This document shows positions 25,093-33,294 of a stretch of 64,000 nucleotides of DNA, piece after piece (position 1 is the stretch's first letter; each line of letters begins with the position of its first letter). Below the pieces are notes generated by a model. It made no database searches and had not been told where the DNA came from. It saw only the letters and a program-made list of their open reading frames with translations. The stretch is from contig JAQEYU010000001.1 in assembly GCA_027692465.1 (NCBI GenBank), forward strand, positions 1,001,338 to 1,065,337, in the 5' to 3' direction. The stretch comes from Enterococcaceae bacterium OF42-14pH9A (GTDB taxonomy: Bacteria; Bacillota; Bacilli; Lactobacillales; Enterococcaceae). The translations under genes and the position numbers were made by a program.

Positions 25093-26052
25093 ATGTCATT
25101 ATCTGCATTTTGGGAATTGGTGGAGATTCGCACGAAAATCGCCAGCCTGTTTCCTTTTATCATCGGTATTTTATTTTCTTTGAGTTACTTCGGACAGGTG
25201 CATTGGGATCTAACGCTGATCTTTTTTGTGGGGATGCTGGTGTTCGATATGACCACCACCGCCATCAATAATTTTATGGATTATCGCAAGGCCAAGTCCG
25301 AGACGTATCGGCAGACGGAAAATGTCATCGGTGTAGAGCAACTGGATGTCCGCAACGTGTCCCGTCTAATCATCGGTATGCTGATAATCGCTGCTCTGAT
25401 TGGCGGCTATCTCAGCTGGCAGACGGGCTGGCTGTTATTGGTGATGGGGCTGATCTGTTGTTTCATCGGGGTCTTTTACACGGCGGGACCGATTCCCTTG
25501 TCCCGCATGCCGTTGGGGGAGATCTTCAGCGGCTTCACCATGGGATTGGGAATCTTCGCCATGGTGGTCTATATCAATACCTATGATCTGCGTCCCTTTT
25601 ATCTGGAACTGGATCTGACAGGCGGCGGGGCCTTTGCCCTCACCGGTAATCTGTGGCAGCTGGCGGCGGTGCTGCTGGCCTCGCTGCCTCTGGTCTTTAC
25701 CATTGCCGACATCATGCTGGCCAACAATCTGCGGGATCTGGAAACCGATATCAAGAACCACCGCTACACGCTGGTCTATTATTTGGGGCGCGAGCAGGGA
25801 ATCAAGCTGTTCAGCTGGCTGGTATATGCCTGTTACGGCGTGATTCTGGTGGGGCTGGTGACGGGCATTTACGAGTGGCCGATCCTGATCACCTGGCTGA
25901 CCCTGCCCAAGATCCGCCAGCAGCTGGCTGCTCACCGACAGGAGCTGCCAGCCCCTCACAGCTTTGTGTACTCGTTGAAAAACATGGTGCTCTTCAACAG
26001 CAGTTACGCAGTGGGGCTCTTGCTGGGGGTAGTGTGGCAGTGGGTGAAGTGA
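25093..26052 (+). CDS. dmkA: DmkA, UbiA-type prenyltransferase for demethylmenaquinone
   Basis: Attaches the prenyl chain to 1,4-dihydroxy-2-naphthoate in the membrane (MenA reaction); with DmkB it makes the EET-specific quinone. 319 residues and about eight membrane segments. The two Asp-rich prenyl diphosphate sites are seen as NNFMDYRKAKSE (about 60-71) and NNLRDLETDIKNHRYT (about 211-226). Start after gaaaggacgttttgc. No men genes for the naphthoate ring lie in the window. It follows the repeat-rich spacer, so it may have its own promoter. Confidence 0.93.
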   Translation: MSLSAFWELVEIRTKIASLFPFIIGILFSLSYFGQVHWDLTLIFFVGMLVFDMTTTAINNFMDYRKAKSETYRQTENVIGVEQLDVRNVSRLIIGMLIIAALIGGYLSWQTGWLLLVMGLICCFIGVFYTAGPIPLSRMPLGEIFSGFTMGLGIFAMVVYINTYDLRPFYLELDLTGGGAFALTGNLWQLAAVLLASLPLVFTIADIMLANNLRDLETDIKNHRYTLVYYLGREQGIKLFSWLVYACYGVILVGLVTGIYEWPILITWLTLPKIRQQLAAHRQELPAPHSFVYSLKNMVLFNSSYAVGLLLGVVWQWVK

Positions 26053-26133
26053 ATGCTGGAACAAACACCGAGTGGTAATCTGTGTGTCACCGGTCGCGCT
26101 GAGGGATGCAAAGCTTCGGAGCAAGTACAAAAA

Positions 26134-26174
26134 ACGAAGGAGTTGACCGATTGTTCAGGTCGACTCCTTTTTTG
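26134..26174 (+). terminator. Rho-independent terminator of dmkA
   Basis: AAGGAGT(t)GACC / GGTC(g)ACTCCTT stem with T-run. Confidence 0.88.
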
Positions 26175-26331
26175 GCGAAAGGCACTTCGAACGCAGATTT
26201 TTTGTCAGAGCTGTGTAACCGTTTGCTTTTCCCCGTCAGCAGCCGTATGATAGCGATGAAATCAATCGCTTTGGGTAAAGTCGGTGTCAGGGCATGATAA
26301 AAGGATCCGGCCAGAGTTGGGGAGGAAAAAG

Positions 26332-26781
26332 ATGAAAAAGACCTTTCAGGTGAATTCGTTGGTTGCTTTACCGGTATTGTTTCCGGAGCTGTTATTTCTG
26401 TGTTTTGCGGCGGTGCCTGGCAGCTTTTCGTCAGATGGCTTTTTCCAGCTGCTCCTCTTTCTTTTTGTCAAAAGTGCGGCGGTACTGATTTTAGTGGAGC
26501 GGGTCCGCTATCATACGAGGCAGGGCTGGACAGCGGCTGCCGGTATTTGGGGCAAAGGCGGCAGTGTGATCCGCATCGGCTGGTCGACGATCTTCTTATT
26601 GGCACTGCCGACCGGGGTCTTGTTGGGTGTTCTCGCAGTTAAGTGGGGATGGTATCAGGAGTTTTCACTGCTATTTTATCAAATGAACCTCGCCGTCGAG
26701 GCTCTGCTGCTGGCGGTCGTTTGGATTCGGGGAGTGAGAGCTGCTGCAAGGCAGGCGCCGCCCCTCAGTCAGAAAAAATAA
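26332..26781 (+). CDS. Hypothetical four-helix membrane protein
   Basis: 149 residues from the ATG after ggggaggaaaaag; the longer upstream frame is unsupported. Four predicted membrane segments (about 9-30, 37-57, 83-103, 110-132), a basic loop (VRYHTRQGW) between the second and third, and a basic tail. No motif recognised. It follows dmkA but lies beyond a strong terminator, so membership of the EET locus is only a positional guess. Confidence 0.7.
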   Translation: MKKTFQVNSLVALPVLFPELLFLCFAAVPGSFSSDGFFQLLLFLFVKSAAVLILVERVRYHTRQGWTAAAGIWGKGGSVIRIGWSTIFLLALPTGVLLGVLAVKWGWYQEFSLLFYQMNLAVEALLLAVVWIRGVRAAARQAPPLSQKK

Positions 26782-26977
26782 AAAACAGCGGCCCCGATCA
26801 TTTTTCTGATCGCGAGTCACTCTTCCTCTGGTCCTCTGTGCAGATTCGACGATGACTTTCTGAGTATCTATAAGCAAAATTTATAGCTACCCAATACTTC
26901 TTCCAATTTTTCACCGGCAGCTGTTCGTGATAAAGTGTATCCAAGATGAAAACAACAAACCCGCAGAGGAGGAGAAC

Positions 26978-27094
26978 ATGATGACCAAAGGTGTAGACAT
27001 CACAGCTGTAGCAGTCGTTGAAAATAAAATGATGCCAAAGAACATGATGTGTATGGGCCCATCATGTTCTTTGACGTATCCTTGTTTGAAGTAG
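26978..27094 (+). CDS. Possible 38-residue Cys-containing peptide
   Basis: Excellent ribosome site gaggaggagaac directly before ATG ATG. The peptide has a Met/Lys N-terminal half (MMTKGVDITAVAVVENK), a Met-rich middle and a C-terminal segment CMGPSCSLTYPCLK with three cysteines. Codons 20-32 coincide with a perfect 14-bp palindrome, so the RNA structure may be the real feature. No signal peptide or double-Gly leader. Promoter-like sequence upstream and a terminator downstream make a unit of about 230 nt. It could be a modified-peptide precursor, a leader peptide or chance; I do not recognise it. Confidence 0.4.
   Translation: MMTKGVDITAVAVVENKMMPKNMMCMGPSCSLTYPCLK
27036..27073. repeat. Perfect 14-bp inverted repeat in the small unit
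   Basis: CAAAGAACATGATG (27036-27049) and CATCATGTTCTTTG (27060-27073) with a ten-base loop; the centre ATGGGCCCAT is itself palindromic. No T-run follows, so it is not a standard terminator. Confidence 0.85.
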
Positions 27095-27127
27095 CTGGCA
27101 CTTCAGCTTAGGGATATAAAAACGTCG

Positions 27128-27165
27128 AAGGACTTGACCGTATGAACGGCTCGGGTCCTTTTTTG
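27128..27165 (+). terminator. Rho-independent terminator of the small unit
   Basis: AAGGACTTGACC...GGCTCGGGTCCTT stem with an inner mismatch and TTTTTT. Confidence 0.75.
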
Positions 27166-27306
27166 TATTCCGAAACAGCGGTAAAGTAGTTTCGTCTTTT
27201 TTTGAAGCATATATTTTTGGAAAATTTGTAACATTTTGATTTTGGACGATTGAGATCAGGCAGTCGTCACTGTAGACAGCTATCCATTAGAGAGGAGCAA
27301 GGAGAT

Positions 27307-28326
27307 ATGAGTAAACGTGATTTGGTATTTACAGCATTGGCAGGAGAAAAAGTAGAACGGGTGCCGGTGGGTTTTTGGCACCATTTCCTGACTGACGAAC
27401 TAGCGGCAGACGCTTTGGCAGATCCGACAGTGGCAGACAAGAATGTGGCAGGGCACCGACAATTTATCCGGTCTTTTCAACCGGATTTTATCAAATTAAT
27501 GAGTGATGGCTATTTCCGCTACCCGGAAGAATCTATTGAACAGGTAGGTGTGATCGCCGATCTCGCTCAGATCAAAGGTCTGAACCCGGTTCATCCTTGG
27601 TACCTTCAACAAACTAACTTGGTTCGCAGACAGCGGGAGCAATTCGTAGAGGACATCGTTTCTTTCTACAATATCTTCTCGCCAGTGACGTTATTGAAAT
27701 GGCAGCTGCCAGGGGGTGAGGCTCAGCTGGTGGACTTGATTTTGACAGACCAATCAGTGGTAGCCCAAGCTTTACAGGTGATTGCTGCCGACGTAGCTCG
27801 TTTGTCCCGTCTGGTAATTGAAGAAGGCGGTGCCGATGGAATCTATTTCTCAGCCCAGAACCTGCAGGACTCTCGGCTGACTCCAGAATTGTATCAAGAA
27901 GTTTTTGCACCAGCAGAGATTGCGGTGTTGACGGCGGCTGAAAAAGCTGGTGGGAAAAATATTCTGCATATCTGCGGCTATGAGGGGGCCAAAAACAATC
28001 TGAGAATCTATCAAGAGTACCCGGCAGTCGCGGTTAATTGGGCCGTTACAGTGGAGGGCATCAGCTTGGAAGAAGGGCGGCAGTTGTTTGGTAAATCAGT
28101 AATCGGCGGGTTTGCTAATACGACAGCGGGAGTGCTGTACAGCGGTTCTGAAGCAGAAATTACAGCCGAGACGCAGCGCTTGTTGGCAGCTGCCGGCACT
28201 ACCGGTATTTTGTTAGGTGCGGATTGCACCGTTCCGTTGGATACACCGGCGGAGCGCTTTGACTGGGTACGTAATGCGGCAGCAGCTTTTACTTTGAATG
28301 AGACGGTCACCCCGCTTTCGGTATGA
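27307..28326 (+). CDS. Uroporphyrinogen decarboxylase-family methyltransferase (MtaA/CmuA-like)
   Basis: 339 residues from MSKRDLVFTAL, after gaggagcaaggagat; the longer upstream frame is unsupported. The fold is UroD-like, but the HIC motif (NILHICGYEG, about 216-225) plus a later Cys in LLGADCTVPLD (about 307) form the H-x-C-x(n)-C zinc site of methylcobamide:thiol methyltransferases, so methyl transfer to a thiol is likelier than haem synthesis. No corrinoid protein or haem genes are nearby. It heads an operon with an amino-acid-type ABC transporter (60-nt gap), suggesting an imported methylated or sulfur-containing substrate. Confidence 0.8.
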   Translation: MSKRDLVFTALAGEKVERVPVGFWHHFLTDELAADALADPTVADKNVAGHRQFIRSFQPDFIKLMSDGYFRYPEESIEQVGVIADLAQIKGLNPVHPWYLQQTNLVRRQREQFVEDIVSFYNIFSPVTLLKWQLPGGEAQLVDLILTDQSVVAQALQVIAADVARLSRLVIEEGGADGIYFSAQNLQDSRLTPELYQEVFAPAEIAVLTAAEKAGGKNILHICGYEGAKNNLRIYQEYPAVAVNWAVTVEGISLEEGRQLFGKSVIGGFANTTAGVLYSGSEAEITAETQRLLAAAGTTGILLGADCTVPLDTPAERFDWVRNAAAAFTLNETVTPLSV

Positions 28327-28392
28327 CCATAGGAAAATGACTGACTAGAAAAAGACGAGCGGCAGATCAGCCGGATAAAGGAGAAGATGAAA

Positions 28393-29244
28393 ATGAAAAA
28401 AGGTTGGCTCATCGGGGGAGCGGCTGTGTTAGCAGTGGCAGGAACCTTCGCAGTGCGGGAATTGAATGGCAAAGCAGCCGAAGAGACTAAGGTGACTACA
28501 ATCAAAGTTGCCCACACCCAAAGTTATGTTCCTTACGATTTTATCAATGAGGAAGGCGAGTCTGACGGGTATGAAGTGCAAGTGTTAAAGGCGGTGGACA
28601 AGAAATTGGCGAACTACAAGCTGGATTTCACCGGTACCAGTGACGAAGATCTTTTGATTGGCCTGGAATCCGGCAAGTTCGATGTGGGTATTAAAGGGGC
28701 CTGGTATACGGAAGAACGGGCACAAAAATTTCTGATTCCCGAAGAACCGGTAGGCGCCAGCATCATCGGCTTTACCATTCGTAAAGAAGATGCAGAAAAA
28801 TACCAATCCATCGATGACTTGGCGAAAGATAAAGGCAAACTGGTACCCATCTCGCCGCAAAATGCACAGTACAATGTTATCACCGAATACAACGATGCGC
28901 ATCCAGATCAGGCCATCGACTTGAAACCAGCAGAATCCTTTGCGGTGGCAGATGCCTATGCCTGGGTGCTGGAAGGGCGCTACGATGCCTTTTTCGATAT
29001 CAAGCTTTCTTTTGAAACGGCGGTCACGGAAAAAGATGGGTCTTATCATCAATATGCCGACAAGCTCAGCTGGTTTGCTTATAAAGGGATTCCGACTTAT
29101 CCGCTAATTCACAAAAATGACGGGAACAAAGAGTTTGCCCAAGCCTATGACAAAGCAATCAAAGACTTGGAAGCAGATGGAACGTTGGCGAAACTTTCTC
29201 AGAAATACTTCGGGGAAAATGTCTTTGACTTTGTAGATGATTGA
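28393..29244 (+). CDS. Amino-acid-type ABC transporter substrate-binding protein without lipobox
   Basis: 283 residues, family 3 periplasmic-binding-protein fold (TIKVAHTQSYVPYDFINEEG, DLLIGLESGKFDVGI, ASIIGFTIRKED). The N-terminus MKKGWLIGGAAVLAVAGTF is a hydrophobic segment with no Cys, so it is not a lipoprotein; it may be held by an uncleaved anchor or released, unusual for a Gram-positive binding protein. ATG at 28393 sits nine bases from aaggag; an ATG at 28387 is only three bases away. Between the methyltransferase and the permeases. Confidence 0.85.
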   Translation: MKKGWLIGGAAVLAVAGTFAVRELNGKAAEETKVTTIKVAHTQSYVPYDFINEEGESDGYEVQVLKAVDKKLANYKLDFTGTSDEDLLIGLESGKFDVGIKGAWYTEERAQKFLIPEEPVGASIIGFTIRKEDAEKYQSIDDLAKDKGKLVPISPQNAQYNVITEYNDAHPDQAIDLKPAESFAVADAYAWVLEGRYDAFFDIKLSFETAVTEKDGSYHQYADKLSWFAYKGIPTYPLIHKNDGNKEFAQAYDKAIKDLEADGTLAKLSQKYFGENVFDFVDD

Positions 29245-29421
29245 TGGTAGCAATGCTGGTAACACAGTGAAGCTCACAGGGCAAGGGGGTCTGATTTTCA
29301 TACCGCGCTCCTTGATGGCCCCGATTTGGGGTGGACTGTCAGCTGCCGGATCAATGCGGAGCAGTTCTGTTTCGTGGTTGCGATTTATGGTGTTTTCAAA
29401 CAGAAATGAGGGTTCTATACT

Positions 29422-30123
29422 ATGGTGCAATACGATTTTTCTTATGTCTTTCAGGTACTGCCGCAACTTTTCCAGTATGTTCCGCTGACATTGGCGGTGA
29501 CGGCAGCGACCTTCGTCATCGGGAGTTTGCTGGGCGCTTTATTAGCCTACGCTGAATTGTCCGGGGGGGCGATGGCGACTGGTGCAGCTAAAGGATACAT
29601 TTTTGTGATTCGTTGCACCCCGCCGATTATCCTGCTGTTTCTAGTGTTTTACGGATTGCCTAAAGTGTTGGAGTGGTGGCTGGGACTAGCGACAGACGGA
29701 TGGTCTCGCAGTATTTATACGGTCGTGGCATTGACTCTTCTGGTTGCTGCACCTATCGCTGAAGTATTCAAAAGCGCCTATTTGTCAGTACCGGCTGGAC
29801 AGCAGGAAGCGGCCTTGACAGTAGGATTGACAGAGCGACAGGCTTTTTTCAGAATTTTGTTACCGCAAGCAGCGCGTATCAGCGCTCCCAACGTCGCCGG
29901 CAGTTTGCTGAATCTGTTGAAAGACGCTGCGCTGGCCTACACCATCGGCCTGTTGGATTTGCTGGGGGGCGCCAACCTGATTATCAGCCGCAATCTGGGG
30001 AATCATTCGTTAGAGACCTACACAGCTGCGGCCTTGATCTACTGGGGGCTGGCAGTCGGTATCGCATTGCTGCTGCAAAGCTATGAAGTCTGGTCGCAAC
30101 CAAAACGAAAGCAGGTGGCATAA
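29422..30123 (+). CDS. Polar amino acid ABC transporter permease (HisM type)
   Basis: 233 residues with about five membrane segments and the EAA loop EAALTVGLTERQAFFRILLPQA (about 130-151) that docks the ATPase. The start region MVQYDFSYVFQVLPQLFQYVP is typical. Ribosome site is weak (gagggttctatact). 177 nt separate it from the binding-protein gene, unlike the tight joins further on; its stop adjoins the next ATG. Confidence 0.9.
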   Translation: MVQYDFSYVFQVLPQLFQYVPLTLAVTAATFVIGSLLGALLAYAELSGGAMATGAAKGYIFVIRCTPPIILLFLVFYGLPKVLEWWLGLATDGWSRSIYTVVALTLLVAAPIAEVFKSAYLSVPAGQQEAALTVGLTERQAFFRILLPQAARISAPNVAGSLLNLLKDAALAYTIGLLDLLGGANLIISRNLGNHSLETYTAAALIYWGLAVGIALLLQSYEVWSQPKRKQVA

Positions 30124-30894
30124 ATGGATACCCAATTCATCATTCAGACATTCTTTCTTACTTTAAAAGGTGTACCAGTGACTGTTGCCATCATGGCTGT
30201 CTCCTTGATTGTTGCTTTTTTACCAGCGCTGGGCCTGGCGTTGGGACGGATTCATCAAGTCAAAGGGGTGACTGGCTTTGCGGTTGTCTATCTGGCGGTG
30301 ATTCGTGCGACGCCGCCAATCTTATTGATCTTGTTCTTTTACAGTTTATTTCCCAGTCTGCTGAATCGGCTGTTTACTTCGGCGGGTATCGGGATCGATG
30401 TCTTTCAGCTGAATCCGATCTGGTATGCTTTTGCGATTTTCAGCCTGTTGGCCACCGGTTCGCTGTCAGAAGTCTTGCGGGCGGCACTGTTGACGGTGGA
30501 CAAAGGGCAGTTGGAAGCTGGCCGGGCATTGGGTATGACGGATGCAGTGGTCTATCGCCGTGTGGTTTTTCCCCAAGCCCTGGCTAATGCCCTGCCGAAC
30601 CTGTGCAATCTGACAATCAATCTGGTGAAGGGAACCTCACTGGTATTTGTCATGACGGTACAGGACATCACCGCCATCGCCAAGATTCAAGCGGCTTACG
30701 AGTATCATTATGTGGAAGCGTATCTGGTGATTTTCGTGGTCTACCTGTTGCTGTGCGGAGGTATTCAATTGATTTTCTCCTTGCTGCAAAAGCACTTTGT
30801 TTATGAAAGAAAAGAAAGGAGTGTGACCGCCAATGCTGCAGGCGCGAAATATCAAAAAGAGTTTTCACCAGCAACCGGTCTTGAAGAACATTGA
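30124..30894 (+). CDS. Polar amino acid ABC transporter permease, second subunit
   Basis: 256 residues, five membrane segments; EAA loop [22 protein letters not shown] (about 129-150). Starts one base after the stop of the first permease. Its C-terminal 20 codons overlap the ATPase gene by 62 nt, an unusually long overlap that gives it a hydrophilic tail. Confidence 0.9.
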   Translation: MDTQFIIQTFFLTLKGVPVTVAIMAVSLIVAFLPALGLALGRIHQVKGVTGFAVVYLAVIRATPPILLILFFYSLFPSLLNRLFTSAGIGIDVFQLNPIWYAFAIFSLLATGSLSEVLRAALLTVDKGQLEAGRALGMTDAVVYRRVVFPQALANALPNLCNLTINLVKGTSLVFVMTVQDITAIAKIQAAYEYHYVEAYLVIFVVYLLLCGGIQLIFSLLQKHFVYERKERSVTANAAGAKYQKEFSPATGLEEH

Positions 30895-31567
30895 TCTGAC
30901 GATGGAAAAAGGTGATGTGGTAGTGATCTTGGGTCCCTCAGGTTCCGGCAAGACAACATTTCTCCGCTGTCTGAACCATCTGGAAACGGCAGATGAAGGC
31001 GAGCTGGAGCTGGCAGGAGAGCAGTATAATTTGGCTGCTGTTACCAAAAAAGAAGTTCATCAGCTGCGGCAGAAAACGGCTTTTGTTTTCCAACACTACA
31101 ATTTATTCCGCAATAAGACGGCATTGGAAAATGTCACGGAAGGTTTGATTTACGGCCGGAGTATCGCCAAAGAGGAAGCCCTCCGCAGCAGCAGAGAGGC
31201 ATTGGCGAAGGTGGGACTGGCGGAGTATGCTGATTATTATCCCCATGAGCTTTCCGGTGGGCAGCAGCAACGAGTCGGTATCGCTCGCGGTATCGCTTTG
31301 AAACCGGAAGTGATCTTGTTCGATGAGCCCACCTCAGCGCTGGATCCAGAATTGATCGGAGAAGTTTTGGCTGTGATGAAGCAGTTGGCTGATGAGGGTG
31401 TGACGATGATTATTGTGACCCATGAGATGGGCTTTGCCCGGGAAGTCGCCAGTAAAGTGGTCTTCATGGATGAAGGCGAAGTAGTGGAAAGCGGTCCGCC
31501 GGCAAGTTTCTTTGCCACTCCGAAAGAAGAACGCACCCGCCGTTTCCTTAGCCGTATCAGCGGGTGA
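30833..31567 (+). CDS. Polar amino acid ABC transporter ATPase (GlnQ type)
   Basis: 244 residues. Walker A GPSGSGKT (about 34-41), Q-loop VFQHYNLF, signature LSGGQQQR (about 138-145), Walker [14 protein letters not shown], switch His in [10 protein letters not shown]. Start after aaaggagtgtgaccgcca, inside the permease gene. Last gene of the operon; a terminator stands at 31683. Confidence 0.95.
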   Translation: MLQARNIKKSFHQQPVLKNIDLTMEKGDVVVILGPSGSGKTTFLRCLNHLETADEGELELAGEQYNLAAVTKKEVHQLRQKTAFVFQHYNLFRNKTALENVTEGLIYGRSIAKEEALRSSREALAKVGLAEYADYYPHELSGGQQQRVGIARGIALKPEVILFDEPTSALDPELIGEVLAVMKQLADEGVTMIIVTHEMGFAREVASKVVFMDEGEVVESGPPASFFATPKEERTRRFLSRISG

Positions 31568-31682
31568 GGAACGGTCCCTTCCAAACGGCTGCCAGATTAT
31601 GTCTATATGTACCGAGTAGTCGTTCGGAAGGTGCCCACCCCACAGCTTTCACAAGAGAAAGTGAAGGGCTCCTCACAAGAAA

Positions 31683-31727
31683 TAAGCCCCCTGAAGCAGA
31701 CGGTGTACTGTTCAGATGGGGCTTTTT
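31683..31727 (+). terminator. Rho-independent terminator of the ABC operon
   Basis: AAGCCCC-CTGAA / TTCAG-at-GGGGCTT stem with T-run. Confidence 0.85.
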
Positions 31728-31773
31728 GGCATCGTATGAAATTTTTTAGCAGATTCTCGTCAGCCTTATGAGG

Positions 31774-32943
31774 TCAGCGCAGTTTTCTTTCCCCAATGGA
31801 TTCCAGGCTGATCTCGCCGGAATTCAACGTGACGGTTTCCTCAGGGGTCCGGACCACCAGCTGGCCCTCATCGGTGATGGCCACGGCCGTGCCGCTGATC
31901 ACCGCTCCCTGCCGGCGGAAGCGGACTGTCTGGCCCAGCACAAAGGAGCGGCGGCGGTAGTCCTCCAGGTAGGCGGTGTCTTCCGGCAGCCCGGCTAAAA
32001 GAGTGAAGAAGCGCTGCCAGATCGCACGGATCAGCTGGTTGCGGGTGATGGGCGGGCGGTTTCCGTCAGCAAACAGGGAGGTCGCCTTGGCCTGCAGTTC
32101 TTGCGGGAAATTGGTTTGCGGCGTGGAAAAATTGATACCCATACCGATGGAGATGTGGCTGATGGTACCGGATTCGATATCGGAGGTGGCTTCCGACAAG
32201 ATTCCCACCACTTTGCGGCCTTCCAGATAGATGTCGTTGACCCACTTGATCTCGCATTCTTTGCCGGTGAGCGCGGCGATGGCGTCACAGACCGCTACGG
32301 CTGCCAGCAGGGTGTATTGGGGCAGGTCGTCGAAGCGGTGGTTGGGATTCAGCAGCAGCGTCATGTAGATGCCCTGACCTTTCGGGGAGAAAAACGGCCG
32401 CCCGAAACGGCCGTGGCCGCCGGTCTGAGTCTCGGTGATGAACAGTCGCGGTGCACTGCGACCGTCTGCCACGGCTTTTTTGGCTTCCAACATGGTGGAC
32501 TCGCTGGTTTCAGTGATCTCAACGGCCAGATCCACCGGCAGCTCGCCAAAAAGCAGCGGATCTGCGGCGCTGCCGGCAGTGGTGCCAGCTTCGGAAACAG
32601 CGGCAGATGCGGATGCGACGGGTATTTTCAGATCGTCAGCTGCAACCTGGAAATCCGGTGCCGGGGCATCTGCTTGTGCAAAGGATTGGTCCGCTTTTAT
32701 AGCGGCTCCGCTGTCCGGAAAAGGTGACGGCACAGCCAGAATCTCGGCGGTATCCAGGACATCTGAAGGCAGATAGCGGTAACCGCTGGCGGTATGTTCA
32801 AAGCGCCAACCCTCTTTTTCCAGCTCCCGGACGGCTTTCCAGACGGCGGTGCGAGAGACGTTGAGGGCCTGCGCCAATTTTTCGCCGGAATAAACAGCGG
32901 CGGTATGCTTCATCAATGCTAAAACCTGATCTTTGACTGCCAT
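31774..32943 (-). CDS. birA: BirA bifunctional biotin ligase / repressor with inserted linker
   Basis: Joins biotin to carboxyl carrier proteins and represses biotin genes. 389 residues from MAVKDQVLALM, with ggagcttatc as ribosome site; the longer frame upstream is unsupported. N-terminal winged helix (about 1-62, SRTAVWKAVRELEKEGW), then an Ala/Asp/Ser-rich segment of about 60 residues (71-131), then the ligase domain with TETQTGGHGRFGRPF (form of GRGRxGR), KWVNDIYLEGRKVVGIL and a C-terminal SH3-like cap. BirA is usually 320-330 residues; the extra linker accounts for the length. Confidence 0.93.
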   Translation of the reverse strand: MAVKDQVLALMKHTAAVYSGEKLAQALNVSRTAVWKAVRELEKEGWRFEHTASGYRYLPSDVLDTAEILAVPSPFPDSGAAIKADQSFAQADAPAPDFQVAADDLKIPVASASAAVSEAGTTAGSAADPLLFGELPVDLAVEITETSESTMLEAKKAVADGRSAPRLFITETQTGGHGRFGRPFFSPKGQGIYMTLLLNPNHRFDDLPQYTLLAAVAVCDAIAALTGKECEIKWVNDIYLEGRKVVGILSEATSDIESGTISHISIGMGINFSTPQTNFPQELQAKATSLFADGNRPPITRNQLIRAIWQRFFTLLAGLPEDTAYLEDYRRRSFVLGQTVRFRRQGAVISGTAVAITDEGQLVVRTPEETVTLNSGEISLESIGERKLR

Positions 32944-33294
32944 GATAAGCTCCATTCTTCGTGAGGTTGTGCCCCTAGTGTAGCAAAAAAGCTGGGCGCG
33001 TGCACCCGTCTTGTCACGTTTGTCAGGGGGCGGCGGTGTCGTGAGGTTGGGATGGCGGTTGCGGCTGTCCAGAAGAGCAATGTCCGGCAAGCTGGGGATT
33101 GGAAAACACGGGGGCTGCCGAAAAGAAATGAGTAAGGCCCAGCCCATAAGCTGCATAAGTAAGATGCCCAGTGAAAGATGCCAAAAGCTCCACTGGAAAA
33201 GTTTTCCGATAAACCCTAAACCGGGAAGCGGGAGTTGACGCCAACCGGAATTCTTTCCATAATGAAGCAAACAGATTGCCAGGAGGAACAGCCG

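Larger units (their letters stand above)
26782..27306. other. Intergenic region with small transcription unit
   Basis: Holds the possible 38-codon gene (26978-27094) with an upstream TTTTCA-17-TAAAGT promoter-like pair (about 26912-26939), a 14-bp palindrome inside it and a terminator at 27128-27165. The rest shows nothing clear. Confidence 0.55.

Noticed and set aside
27036..27073. Terminator inside the small peptide frame
   Set aside because: The stem is perfect but no T-run follows on either strand.
33011..33238. 75-codon Arg/Gly-rich frame before the AAA ATPase gene
   Set aside because: No ribosome site, random-looking composition and extensive overlap with open frames on the other strand.
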